Assembly: GCA_904063045.1 (NCBI GenBank)
Contig: CAJFCJ010000026.1
Span: forward strand, 784,964-848,963
DNA: 64,000 bases
Direction of reading: 5' to 3'
DNA from: Dimorphilus gyrociliatus
Taxonomy: Eukaryota > Annelida > Polychaeta > Dinophilidae
A model generated the notes under the pieces. That model was not told the origin of the DNA. It did not search any database and saw nothing but the letters and a program-made list of their open reading frames with translations. Positions 10,696 through 22,344 of this stretch are shown piece after piece. The position numbers and the translations under genes were made by a program. Position 1 is the first letter of the stretch; each line of letters begins with the position of its first letter.

Positions 10696-11747
10696 TTAGG
10701 TATTTTTTTTGTACGTTTTTCGAATGTTGTAACTCATTGGAGGTTGAAAATAACTTATACCTCCATTAGGTAAAATAGAGACAAATGAATTTTGTTGACA
10801 AAGACCCAAACAGCTCCTATACTGTACCATAGAGTTTGGAGATGAATTTCCACTGAATCGGTTTACTGGTGGATAGTAATAAAATTCCGGAGGCCTATGC
10901 GACCTCGTTAGCCTGCATCTTGGCGTAAAATGTCTATGGCTAAAGTAAAAAAAGTGATCTGAAAGAGAATGTTATTATTAATAATAATTTCAAGTAAATT
11001 ATAATTAAATTCCTACTTGGAAAGTATCTTCTATAATTCTCACCACCATTTGGAAATCTCCAATCTTCAAAACAGTATAATGATTAATTAATGTATAATA
11101 GGCTTATTTTCAATTCTTACTAATTCCTTGACAGGAATGACGTAGCATGGGTGCTCCGTAGAATCGAGTATATCTGGTATCTGGTTTAATAATAATAATA
11201 ATAGAATTTAGTTAATTCGTTAAAAAATAGTTTAAATCCATACTTTTACGTCTATGAGCGTAATATGCATACCGATTACGGGGATACTGAGAACCTGCAA
11301 TGTGTAAAACTATTTTAGGCATAGTCTATTTAATAGTTATCGCTAACTAGTAGAAATATTTATCTCTTCATCCTTATTTCTCTTATATTTATGGCTATCT
11401 TTTCTTGGATCTATTGGAAATATATTATATTTCAACAGTATTAAGATAACAGTAGACGATTCTCACCTTTTGGTGAAATATCTCTATCCTGTTTATCCTC
11501 TTTGTAATCTTGACTCATTTTCATTTTATCCGATTCGTCATTTTCTGAATCAGGCGAGCTGGGAGCAGATAGACAAATACTGTCTGGCGACATTTGTTCA
11601 TTAGAGAAATCTAATAACGGTGTATCAGAGGATAAAAAATCCGAAAGTGAACATGGACTCTCTTCATTCTGAAAAAAAAATAATCAATAAGCATTTAATA
11701 GAATTGCTTTTGTTATTCTTTATCTTATAAACCTGTTCTCGGTCCAT
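10696..11747 (-). CDS. Unrecognised six-exon gene, Tyr/Arg/Pro-rich C terminus
   Basis: Exons 11747-11733 (ATG), 11668-11467, 11286-11245, 11180-11121, 11064-11017 and 10958-10696 join without a stop into 209 residues. Every junction is GT-AG, and every internal junction after exon 2 falls after codon position 1. N-terminal part: acidic and Ser/Pro/Asp-rich with no Cys-His motif, then a Lys/Asp-rich segment. C-terminal part: rich in Tyr, Arg, Phe and Pro (YAYYAHRRK, RRYFP, EFYYYPPV), probably disordered, possibly RNA- or DNA-binding. Exon 3 has a second acceptor 8 nt upstream (exon start 11294); using it shifts frame and ends the protein at 141 residues (stop at 10908). A 63-nt, frame-preserving candidate cassette exon lies at 11410-11348. 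I do not recognise the family. The evidence is consistent splice phase plus an 80-codon open terminal exon in AT-rich DNA. Confidence 0.5.
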
Positions 11748-13915
11748 CGCTCAAACTAATTTCGTTTAAACATTCAAAAATAACGGGGTGCACGTGTATT
11801 TCTCAATGATCATGGGAAGCGGAATCTTATTTCCGGCACGAATGAGATTTTACGAGAAAATCATAAAACGGTTTCTCCGGCCAATGAAAAAGGAGATAAC
11901 ATTCAGGGAAATCCCTTTTAATAGCTGTAATAATAAAATCTATAACTATAATTGCCTTTTGTTTTTTTTAAAAAAAAAATACTGAATGAGATACTTTTTC
12001 GAACTAAATTTTCATTAAAATTCCTTTTTTTTTTATCAATGGGAAACTTTCCCTTTTTTAACAGAATGACGCAATGCCGTTCTGGTAATTAATATCGATG
12101 GCTTGATACTCGAAGAAGAACACGAATCTTCCAAAATGTTGCTTTCTACATGATAGAAATCATATTCTTTTTAGTATCTTAGTTATTAGTATCGTTTACT
12201 GAGACTTTTTCCAATAGTAAGCATCCGTAACTCTTCTTTTTCAACGATCATATAATATTTTACTACAAATCAGTTTAACTGCAAGTGTAGTTTGTCACTT
12301 GTCAATCCAATATCAATTTAAAACGGTACGAAGTCAACTAGGTTGTCTGAATTTTAAAGTTATATACGAAACATTCTACTCTTATTTCATGTCTTTGGCA
12401 GAGAGACTCATCTAATCTTTAATCTCAGAGCCTTAATTGAATGATACATACTTTTATAGAATAAATAGTCGCTCTGTTTTACAATTTGTTAACTGGCTTA
12501 TTAAGCGGCAATTCTTTCCAAAGTAGATGGCGCTGAAGTTGATTTGTTCATTCTATTTAAATTTACCAAAAACGAAAATTTAGACAAAAGAGTAAAGAAT
12601 AAAAATACACTTAACGTTAATTCAAAGATCGAGATGAAAAATATTTCAAATCTCTCCCCCTTTTGGATAAATATCATAATTCGATCATAAAGAAGACAGT
12701 AACTCGGAGCGATGATACAGTGATATTCCAGTGTTCTCTCTTTCATGTAAGTTCCATTCTCGCTCAGTCGCACTTGAATTTGTAAACTGACGGATTGTTT
12801 GTTTAGTAAAAGAGACTTCACAATTATTATTGTACAATTCTATGAACATTCTGATCGCTATAGTTAATCTTTCCAAGTTGATACTATCACCGAATAATGG
12901 CCATACAACAATACAAGTACCCGTTTTCGTCCGACTACGAAGTTAAATGACATCAGTACGTATTCATTTTAAACAAATGTTTCAATATTTTAAGAATGTT
13001 TTGATTTCATAAACTTAATACCGATTATTATTTTTTAATTATTAATTTTCCTAAGATCAAAGTACAAATATCGACTTTTAATGTCAACTAAAAGACTTAT
13101 ATTTGATTTATGTTGGACAAGAAGAAAAGAGAATGAATATAAAAAGGTATTACACTGGTAATCTTAGATAAATACAAGAAAAAGAACATTCTTTTTGTAA
13201 GATAACGCCATCTGTAAATTTCGCTGAAAACATTTTACCAGTTTCTACTGTAGTAAAATATTACTTCAAAATGGCGATAGGTAGGTGTTGAAAGCTGCAC
13301 GTGTGTTCTAAATCCATATATATTTCCATGATCAGTACTTAAAAAGTATAAATAATTGGAGAAAAAGGTGAGGAAAATTTCTTTTGTCACTTTTTAGGAA
13401 ATAATTTGCAAAAGAAGCATTCTTTTGACTGTTTACTTGTGTTTTTTTTTTCAAAATGAGCGAAAAGCAGAATTTTGAAAATTATGAAAAAAGATGTTAC
13501 AAAAACTAAAACCCGGAAATTTTTAAAAAGTCTAATATGTTCATAGGTTACAAAAATATCCGGTTAAAAACAGATCTGGAGCTGAAAAATTTACTACCGA
13601 AATGAATACAACCAAACTTCAGGAGGCACAGCTGAGTTGAAAGACTCATTACTAATGGTAAGTAGTTAATCTGTCATTACTATTAAGGCCAACAACATTT
13701 CCATAAGATAAAATAATCTTTGAAAAAGGAAAATGTTTGATTTAGCTTCAGTGAAACATTCGCTAGAACCGATGAAATGAACAAGAGCGATAATCCACTT
13801 GAAGAAATATAATCTGGATGCGAATTCGGTTGAAACTTTATTTTGCCACGATTCAGGAGAAAAGAGCCAGTACTAACGTATAAAGCATGAACATTTATGA
13901 CATTTTCAAATAAAT
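11748..13915. other. Intergenic, no gene supported
   Basis: Contains the promoter of the six-exon gene and AT-rich spacer. A 106-codon minus frame at 12501-12821 contains one hydrophobic stretch but no family signature and no splice context. I see no transposon protein. Confidence 0.35.
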
Positions 13916-13917
13916 AG

Positions 13918-14036
13918 GATGATATTATTTTCTCAAACAAGGCATCAACGCTCAGCAAACGTAGTCATATAAGTAGAATTATGTTTGCTTTGCGTTGGGG
14001 CATGATCTTGAGAGGTTATCAACATTGATAAAATAC
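13918..14036 (+). repeat. Direct repeat, left copy
   Basis: About 120 bp, nearly identical and in the same orientation as 14929-15055. The shared block includes the 20-mer TCAAACAAGGCATCAACGCT. The right copy has a 6-bp insert near its end. The pair brackets about 0.9 kb containing a mariner fragment. Confidence 0.85.
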
Positions 14037-14213
14037 CCTTTGTCCGAATATTTTACCCACTTGGCTTCAATATTAAGAGCCATAAAGAAGTATATAATTT
14101 TTAAGATGTATTGAAATATTACACTTCTGGCGACCTGTCAATTATATATTAAAAGGTAAATATTATTGTTTTCACATTCGCACAATAGACGTTGTTGGGT
14201 TGCAAAGATGTAA

Positions 14214-14396
14214 TTAGAAGGATATTTCTGAATTTTCCATTTCATCTATTACGATGCTCGCCAACCTTTGAACAGATGTGAGGTCCAAACAGAGCTCTCC
14301 ATAGAATCTTCGCAGATGGCAGTAAATTTGAATAGCGGGGACGCCTTCTGTTGTTAGGTATACAATGATTAAACGTTGCTGAAGACTTAAATCCAT
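14214..14396 (-). pseudogene. Mariner-type transposase, N-terminal helix-turn-helix fragment
   Basis: A 60-residue frame with the first helix-turn-helix of mariner/SETMAR-type transposases: QQRLIIVYLTTEG, IYCHLRRFYGE, then SVQRLA. It matches the pattern of the mariner reading frames at 24470-24877 and 21177-21734 in this window. No second HTH or catalytic domain follows. Read as a truncated relic. Confidence 0.6.
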
Positions 14397-14928
14397 TATT
14401 GTTGATTTTCAAACGCCAAATGACTTACTCACTCCATCGAGTGAAAGTAAATAGAATTTAACTCATGTCGCTGTAGACGGTGAAAGTAATATTATTTCTT
14501 TATTATTTTTTAACTGCTTGCTATTTCAAGCGAAAAATAATTTAATACCATTAATATTGTTTACAATAATTACTTTGTTCGAAAGCGATTGTGGTTTCGC
14601 TTAAGCCAAGTCGAATTTAGCTTGTTTCGAAAGTCAAAATAAGATATCTGATGTTTTTAATTATAAGTTGTCTAGATCCTGTATTGGGAGCTCTTTTTGG
14701 ATTATTAATTTCGAATATTGCATAAATGTGTGAAATTCGAATTTCAAGGGTCAATCGACAGGGCAATATGTAGCGAAATTGGTAGTTAATAGAAAAAAAT
14801 GTAAAATCGAATTGGACTTTTTTTACGTTCTAAAATATTTTTTTTTATCTTTGAACAGCCAATTTTCTATCTCTACCCTGTATAGTGAAACAGCGGAAAG
14901 CCTTGCTTAAGACAATCTCAAAAAAAAG

Positions 14929-15055
14929 GATAATATTATTTTCTCAAACAAGGCATCAACGCTCAGCAAACGTAGTCATACAAGTAGAACTATGTTTACT
15001 TTGCGTTGGGGCATGATCTTGAGAGATTTTCAACGTATCTGCATTGATAAAATAC
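14929..15055 (+). repeat. Direct repeat, right copy
   Basis: Partner of 13918-14036 in direct orientation, with a few substitutions and an extra CGTATC near its 3' end. The arrangement resembles terminal direct repeats around about 0.9 kb, but neither copy shows an obvious TG...CA border. Confidence 0.85.
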
Positions 15056-15341
15056 TCAACAAGTGATATTCTAAATATTTATATGGTCACATCGACTAGA
15101 TTTGGTAGGCTGCAAAATTTAGAATACACCATCATTATGTTAATGGCCTATCATTTAAACTTAAATCAAGTCATATTTTCATTAGTATTAAGATATTCAT
15201 CCCTACCATATCTATTCTAAAGAATTAGCGACTTTATTATAGTTAATTAATATTACTATCTTTACTTAGTATAATTATCTACGACGATAACATTAGTTTT
15301 AAATAGTAATAAATTGAATAAAATAATGCCCAGAAAGTAAA

Positions 15342-16460
15342 ATTCAAATGGCCAACGACGCCGACCGTCCGAATCGAACGGAAACCACAACTCAAATGGT
15401 CACAGCCATCGAATCATCCACCCTTGATGATGAATTGGAAGAGCAAAGAAACAAATTCGAAGAAAGATTTGAAGAAATAACGGTTCGGAATGATGCAATG
15501 AAAGTCCCGATGGAATGAACGTATGATCCAAATGATCGGTTCTAATCAAATGAACCTTATCAACAAATCACATAATTCATCTGCGTCTATTCAAATATAA
15601 GATACGGATGATCCAACAGTTAAAGAACACGATGGCGGAATTTCAAATATTTAAATTTCTCAAGATTTTTCAAGCAGAGAAGAGACATCATCTATGACTC
15701 ACATCAAATTAAAACATCTCATGACCTCGCCACACGAATCCATTTTCTATGAAATAAAAGAATTGGTCCATTTGAAGAGTTCAATGGTACCTACTTCCGA
15801 TATTTTTACAAAACTGTCATTTCTCCTTCAATGAAAGTTCAATTGGACGATTAAATAAATGTTTGATCATTGAACGTTGGATGTCTTATGATGTAAACAC
15901 TCGCGAATTCTGAACAGTATTGATACTAATAAAAATAGCTTTTAAAACCTAGTCAAAGATCTAAAATACATTCATCTATGATAATACTTCGTTAGTTGGA
16001 GGAACATTTATAGAACGAATATTTAATAGAAATACTACCTTTCAACCCAATAATATTTCGGATTAAATTGATTTCAAGACACTCGTTACATTTTTAAATC
16101 GTCAAGAAAACAAGGGTTATTCACACTACCACAGACAATTTATCCCTAAACTATCGTTGTATAATCAACATGACATTAGACATATTCTTTTTTAAATATC
16201 CCTCCGACTTTAATATGCTTATGTTAGAATTACGTCAAACAATAAAAATCATCATAAAGAGTATCGAAAATGGTTCCTATGTTCCCTATACAATAGATAC
16301 GGAAATGATCTATTAGGATAAAAAATCGTGATGATACCATTCAGAAGTATACATACGAAAGTAAATATACCAAATTTGACCAATGTCAACAACATCCAAA
16401 TCAATTTTTTCATTCAAAATTTTGGGTCGAGATTAGAAGACTTTTTTGAGTTTCCTCACA
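15342..16460 (+). pseudogene. Decayed BEL/Pao gag
   Basis: ATG at about 15351 opens 57 codons resembling the Gag N terminus of the copy at 48.6 kb (a Glu/Arg-rich coiled-coil segment after a T..SSTLDDELEEQ motif) before a stop. Further fragments follow in changing frames at about 15770-16150: an FDG/FNGTYFR.F-like motif, ISPSMKVQLDD, and GGTFIERIFN. This is the order of the DUF1759 capsid region of BEL/Pao Gag. Many frame breaks; not functional. It shows the capsid part that is deleted in the 48.6-kb copy. Confidence 0.6.
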
Positions 16461-16479
16461 ATTTAAGTATTTTCTTTTG

Positions 16480-18560
16480 CAGGATGAAGCTTATACTGTA
16501 TACATAGGACTGACTTTACAACGCAAAGCTCGACAGGATAAATGTTCCTGGTTAACATTTTGCAAATGCAAACTCAACAGAATAGTGAGAGTGAGAAAAC
16601 TATTTTCACAATAACTACGATGGCGAAGAACCCAGATAAAATGAGCGCAGTACAGAAGCTGGAGACAGTAAATAGATGCATGGGCCATACAAAAAGAGGC
16701 CTAGATGATAGAAGGTTCACAAAGGGCTTAATAAAATTGAGATGCCTTATCGCCCAAAAAGTTATTGGATAAATGGAGTGAATCGTTCCAGGGTGAGCTT
16801 GAGGATCGAGTAGCAGAAATGAGAAGAAAAATAAGGAAATACTTGGCTATAATGGAAAAAGATTACGAACCAAAAGTAGAAACATCTACATCGGAGCAGC
16901 TGGGAGCGCGTCAAGCAAGCACAGAGTAAGGCGGTAGTAGCAGCTGCCGCAGTGTGCGAAGTACGTCCTCTGGAAAGAGGAACTACAATGATTAAATGGC
17001 AGACAAATACGACGATGAAGAAAGACTGGTGACATAGTTGGAAAAGGGAAGAAAAAGAGATATGACGCCGGAAAGGCGACACCCAAGTATCGAAAGAAAT
17101 TAAAGTTCATTCGATAGCATTGCAAATTGTACCGACCGCGAACAATGGGAGCTAACTCCATTGGGAGAGGCAATGCAAGATGGTTTCTCATTAAAGAATG
17201 AAAGAGAAGAATTTGGATGGAGAAAAAAGAGTGCATCATAGCCGAAGTTGACGAAATAATCGAGAAAGAGAGGGAGAGAAGAAAAGAAATGGCCCGTAAC
17301 GAAGCCGCACAGCAGAGGAGAGAGCAGAAGTTGATTATGATAATACAGGCCACCACAACTACTCGAATGGAAGATATAATTGCTAGAGCTGGAGGAGATG
17401 AGCAAGCTAGTTAATGAGCGAGTCGAAAGAATCCAAGATAGATTGATAAACCTTGAAATCAAATCTCGTGAATGGAGAGTAAACAGTGAAAGAGACGCCG
17501 GTGGGCGAACAGACAAAAATTATAATGACTGGGAGTTACGACCTGTTAAACAGAATAGCGCCTATTACCCCTATAATGTTTGAAGGTGAGATTGATATAT
17601 TCGGCACGAGACTGTCCTGTTTCGCTGTAGTGGAGCGAATGATTGGGAGAAGCTCGAGTTTCTGTACACCTAATTGGGCGACAACATAGAAGATTTCGAT
17701 ACTTCTCAATGGAAGAGTATAAAAGTGAAATGAGATTCCTAAGGACAAAGTACGTGAAAGCAAAGTGTACATGTACCGACGCCTTTTCGAGACTAGAAAG
17801 ATAAGGCAGGGTACCAGATGATGACAAGAGTAAACACGATTAATTAAGATAAGTCTTAAGAGAAGTATACGTCGATTATGAAGATAGGAGTGATTTGGAA
17901 TGCGAGCACCTGAAAGCAATTACGGTCGGATTGGAATGATGAGCAGTCTAGAGCAGCATTAAGACCGTTCCTGAGAGATATGGCAGATTTCGTAGTCATG
18001 CAAAGCTTTGGAGGCCAATAAGCCAATAACAAAGAGTGAGCCAACAGGAGAGAAGGATAGCCGCCCAAAGAAAAAAGAGCTGGCATGATACTTCTGTGAG
18101 AAGTCACACCCGCTGAGAAACTGCCATCAATTCAAGAAAATGGATACAAACTGGTGAAAAGATTGAGGTTGTACGAGAACTGTATGGCTAGTAACCACAA
18201 CCTATCAGAATGTTGGAAAACTAAGTGCAAAACATGTGGGGTAGCAAAAAATTATATGCTACATCGCTGTGAGAACAAAGGCTACACCAAAAAGGGTTTG
18301 ACGATGAAGGTCCCATAATCGAAAAGGAAACTTTAATGACCGCCCTGGAATTAAAAACTAAGAATAGCGGGTTAGTGCGAATTCAAGACAATAAGGCCGA
18401 TATGATGATAATTACTCAAGAAGCAGCAAAAAGAATTAAATCAAAGCCAATGGCAAAAATGGAAATCGACCTTATGATGATGGAAAAGGTGGAAAGGCAC
18501 AGAGCTATGAAACAAAAGATTATGATGAATAGGTGGGAACTGGAAGCCTTTGAATACTCA
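16480..18560 (+). pseudogene. Decayed retroelement gag of a second lineage
   Basis: Plus-strand open pieces in several frames: a charged coiled-coil stretch at 17217-17480 (EVDEIIEKERERRKEMAR...), an MFEGEIDIFG motif near 17578 and a Cys-His cluster at about 18178-18272 (YENC, NHNLSECW, CKTC, HRCE) like the zinc knuckle of BEL/Pao Gag. A strong acceptor-like TATTTTCTTTTGCAG precedes 16482. Stops and frameshifts throughout. It resembles the minus-strand relic at 38.5-40.1 kb in overall style more than the 48.6-kb copy. The minus-strand frames here are shadows. Confidence 0.45.
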
Positions 18561-18719
18561 AAATTCTTTTGACATTCATCTCGTTTGAACGTGTCAATTA
18601 TTACAAATACTTGCTTAATTTACGTCCAATCCTTCGTTCTACTTATATCAAAAAGATCTTTTTGGACGAATGTTTTGGGTGATAGTATTCCAAGTAAACG
18701 GAGGAGTCAAAACGTATAG

Positions 18720-19260
18720 TCGTTAAGGCATAATTAAGGCAAAATCTTTCGGAGCTTTCATAGAAGAATAAAATTTGGACAATAGATAGCATGAGCATAA
18801 GGAATAAAATGGTCTGGTATTATTTTTGGCGGCTCCTCTATTTACATTTTTTTGATGTATAAATTTATGCTGTATTTTATATTCTGAAAAAATCGTGAAA
18901 TATCCTTTCATTCAGTTCTGGAAATTTAGATGTAAAAATAATAGTAATTCTTCTACTGGATTATTGGATTGGATTATTTTAAAAAGGGATTTCCTATTTT
19001 TCGATAACTTATATTGTATTCTTTGTTTTGAATATAGAGTCCGAGTCTTGAAGAAACTTTTTTATGAAGTTGTAATATACCAGTTTGGTATTTTGTAAAA
19101 CTTTTCCTCTGCTGCCTTCCATATATCTTCTCTTGTCTCGGAAAATATTGTAATTTCGCATCCGTATTCTCCTTTTTGAAAAGAGTTCTATCCAACCGTT
19201 ATCTGAAAATATTATTTCCTTAATATCATCTTGTGACTTGTCCAGCATATTCTAACAAAA
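18720..19260 (-). pseudogene. Tc1-type transposase fragment
   Basis: Minus-strand frames contain MLDKSQDDIKEIIFSD followed by ELFSKRRI, the region around the first catalytic Asp of Tc1 (DD34E) transposases. They then jump to a C-terminal segment equivalent to W.AVE.EF.KIPN.YI. The second Asp and the Glu block are missing, so there is an internal deletion. Confidence 0.6.
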
Positions 19261-19577
19261 CATTTTCCTCTTTCTTCCATGGCATGCCTTTAGAGCAGGT
19301 TTCCTTGCGGCATTATGTCCTTTAAGTTTGCAATTATGTAACATTCACTTAACAGGCTATCAATCATCGCCTTTTAACCTGGGCTTAACAACAATACAAG
19401 AGAAATCTTTCATTCATTCGAAAATCTTTTCCATATGATTTCAGTATCGTAGATACAATATCTCTTAGTAAAAGGATTACTAGGTCCCTTTCCATTCAAT
19501 TTCAATTCATCCGTAAAATTGACGTTGTGTCATCAATACATCAATACAAAGTAATCACACTTTTAATAAAACTCTTT
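19200..19577 (-). repeat. Inverted copy of 33882-34262 (Tc1-derived)
   Basis: About 378 bp nearly identical in reverse orientation to 33882-34262, about 14 kb away. The shared block includes the reverse complement of GGTTAAAAGGCGATGATTGA. It covers the region 5' of and into the Tc1 catalytic domain. Confidence 0.85.
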
Positions 19578-19749
19578 CTCCATCTATATTCGTCTTCAAA
19601 ATTTTAATATCTTTAGCATATTTTACTTGTTAAGGCTTCTCTTCCATCTCTGTTTTAATTAATTATTTGCTTTAGAACGGTTGTTCTAAAGAAGCTCTCT
19701 TAGTCTCTGGTTCATGATAAAACGCCCTTGTTCTTTAGTCAATTCATTT

Positions 19750-20250
19750 ACTCTGCAACCATCTACTTTTTTGATTATCGTACACCAGGGTTACTCTCTT
19801 ACATGTAGCATACGTTTTCAATAGGTGACAGATTTGGGCAGTAAGTAAGATAAAATTCTTCTCATAGAGCTTTCCTGAAAAATACATCACTTATTTTTTG
19901 AGATGGGACAAATACCACTCCTTGGTGAACTTCCGAGGCAAAAATAACTGGTTTTTTAAAATGTGTTAGCTGAAGCTTTCATCCTTTGAGCGACTGTTTT
20001 TGTTACATCTTTTAGGGTTTTTTCTATAGTTTTCCGTCGGACATTAAATTTCAAGAAATCGTAATTTAAGTGGTTGAATGATTGTTTAAATTATTCATCT
20101 TTTTCTATTTAACAATGATTTTCCTGTCTCAACGTTTCCACTTTTAACATATGTAGGTTTTACAATATATTGAATGGACGCTTGAGGAATGTGCATCATT
20201 TCTGGAATCTCTTCCTTGGAATATAATGTCTAAATAACTTTTAAACTGGA
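19750..20250 (-). pseudogene. Tc1-type transposase remnant, same family as 28609-30032
   Basis: Minus strand: an HTH-like piece with IPQASIQYIVKPTYVKSG near 20150-20220 parallels IPKSSIQYILKPTNLKSG of the element at 28.9 kb. Near 19800-19860, CPNLSPIENV matches that element's PNLSPIENV catalytic Glu block. The middle is deleted and scrambled. Confidence 0.55.
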
Positions 20251-20849
20251 ACATGTATCAAACATCTGCAAAAAAAAAAATATATAAAATTCTCAACAAC
20301 CTAGTAATAAAAACATATTGATTACGTTTATAAATACCCTGAAAAGGTTCTTTGGCCATTGCACGTGTCTTCTTTTTCCTGTCCGCGAAAGTAGTTGCTG
20401 TCCACCTGTTATGTAACCTTTCTACTGCCATTGTGTAACTTTTCATCAACTCTTTTTACATTCCTTCTGTTCCTTTGAAGATTCTCAGGGTTAGGAAATG
20501 GCTCATAGTAATAATCTGCTTCTGTGGGCTTTTGTTGCTTTTCAAACATTGATCATTCTCACTTCGTTGACATTGCTTAGTAACTTTCTTAATTGCTGAA
20601 TTATTTCTTACAGCAATGTCGTCCTAATAGATTAATTTCAAGTGAAGGATGAAATGCCTTAATTTACCAGGAACCGTTTGATCTTACTTTATTGAATGAT
20701 GAAAGACGGACATTTACTAGTACAAATTAAAACGGTAGAAGATAGGTTATATTTGGATTAAACTGAAAGTTTTACCCGTTTGTGTCTTACAGCTAAAAAG
20801 AAATTACATAATATGTTTAGTCATAAATATTAATTAATGTCCTGAATAT

Positions 20850-21734
20850 GTCTATATAGCTTCGAATTCCCCATTATTGTCAATGCATGTTGGCCACCTG
20901 GCGGGAAGCATATCAATTCCTTTGGCGAAGTATTCACCCCGAAGATGGTCCTTAATTTCTAGAAAAGGTAATAGTCTGATGGTCTGGGCTGTAGGCTGGA
21001 TGAGGAAAGACTACCCATCCAGTTGTTCTAAGATATTGAGTAGTTCATTGTGATCTGGCCTTATCTTGTAATACTTTACTCTTTATTAGGCCTGATTCTA
21101 TTAATTCTTTGTTTTAATCTCTTTAAAATATTGATGTAAATCTCTGAATTTATTCTGACTTGCGAACTTGAAAATTCTAGGTGAATAAGCCTAGAGGAAA
21201 CTTTGTATGATTCTCAAACGAAGCTCTTTTAGTCAATGGTTCTTGATAGAATACCCATGTTTTATCTCCTGTAACAATCTTTGCCAGAAAATCATCTCCT
21301 TCACCATATTTTTCTAGGAGTTCTGTAGACCTCTCTACCCTTTTGTCTTTCTGATACCAATCAAGTTGGTAGGGAATCCAGCTGGAGACAATCTTTCTCA
21401 TCCCAAGACTGGAAATCAAATCTTCAACAGCAGCATGACCCATGTTCAATGTTTGAGATATCTCAGCCTGGCTTATTCTCCTATTATCTCTGATTAGAGC
21501 AACAACTCTCTCCTTATTTTCATTGTTACTGGCTGTTCTTGGACGTCCCCGCCTATCATCATCAAGTATATTTGTTCTTCCTCCTTTAAATTCTCTAATC
21601 CATCTTCTTACTGAACTTTCATCAAGTGTTGTTTTACCAAAAAAAGCTTTCAGTTGCCTTTGAATATCGACTGCAATAACTTGCTGTGATGCAAAAAATC
21701 TTTGCTTCATACAATCATCCATACCGTGCACCAC
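20850..21734 (-). pseudogene. Mariner-type transposase, N half open, C half decayed
   Basis: An open frame of 185 codons (21734-21177) carries two helix-turn-helix modules (ADIQRQL..FFG, SVRRW; ISQAEISQTLNMG) joined by a GRPR linker, then the first catalytic motif VTGDKTWVFY with its Asp, followed by EP.TKRAS. It then stops. The rest is detectable only as degraded pieces to about 20850, including an AYSPD-like motif near 21010 corresponding to the third catalytic Asp region. Typical mariner transposases are about 340 residues, so this is a dead element. No clear terminal inverted repeats were found. Confidence 0.75.
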
Positions 21735-21789
21735 TGAAGTCTCAATAACTTTTCATTTAGGTCTCACAAGTTGGGAAAACTGCATACCG

Positions 21790-22344
21790 TAAAAATATAA
21801 ATGCAATTTGAAAACGAATGACAAAGTAGTACTTTTCCTAGGCATTAAACTCCTTATATTCCAAATAGATTATATTTTTTTGACTGCAAATTTAACTGCC
21901 GTTTTTATCATATCATTTTAATGATATTGATATGAATACAGTATATGAAGCATCTAATGGTTTCTATTAAAAATCAACGCGTAGGAAAGTTCTCCTCCAG
22001 CCAGTTTTGCAGTTTTCCTATTTAAATTATTAGGCAGTGATAGAACATCTTTTGAATAATTATTTAGTCATTCATCTTGGATTTTCCCCCAGTCCATTCT
22101 CTTATCTCTTTACTTCTTTCGTTGATTCTGAAATCCTTAGACTGTTCATTCTTGAGGCATTTGTTACTATACTGATCATAGAAACCTGCAATATCGTCGC
22201 CTTCTAAACAAAAATATTCATTTATTATATAATTTACCTCGATTTCATTTATATTATTTCTTTAGTCAATATATCATTATCTTTTATATCAACACCTACA
22301 CAATTATTAACATTTGAGAGGATTTTTCATTTCATTTTTTTACG
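21790..22344. other. No gene recognised
   Basis: AT-rich spacer between the mariner relic and the left copy of the segmental duplication. Nothing recognisable. Confidence 0.35.

Noticed and set aside
12501-12876. Two overlapping minus frames, one with a hydrophobic segment
   Set aside because: No family motif, no splice context, overlapping frames, AT-rich hydrophobicity expected by chance.
13683-13958. 91-codon minus frame
   Set aside because: Its first part falls in the 120-bp direct repeat, whose other copy does not keep an equivalent frame; no motif.
16762-17919. Several minus-strand frames of 90-156 codons
   Set aside because: They lie opposite the purine-rich, plus-strand gag relic; Ser/Leu/Phe-rich composition is typical of antisense shadows.
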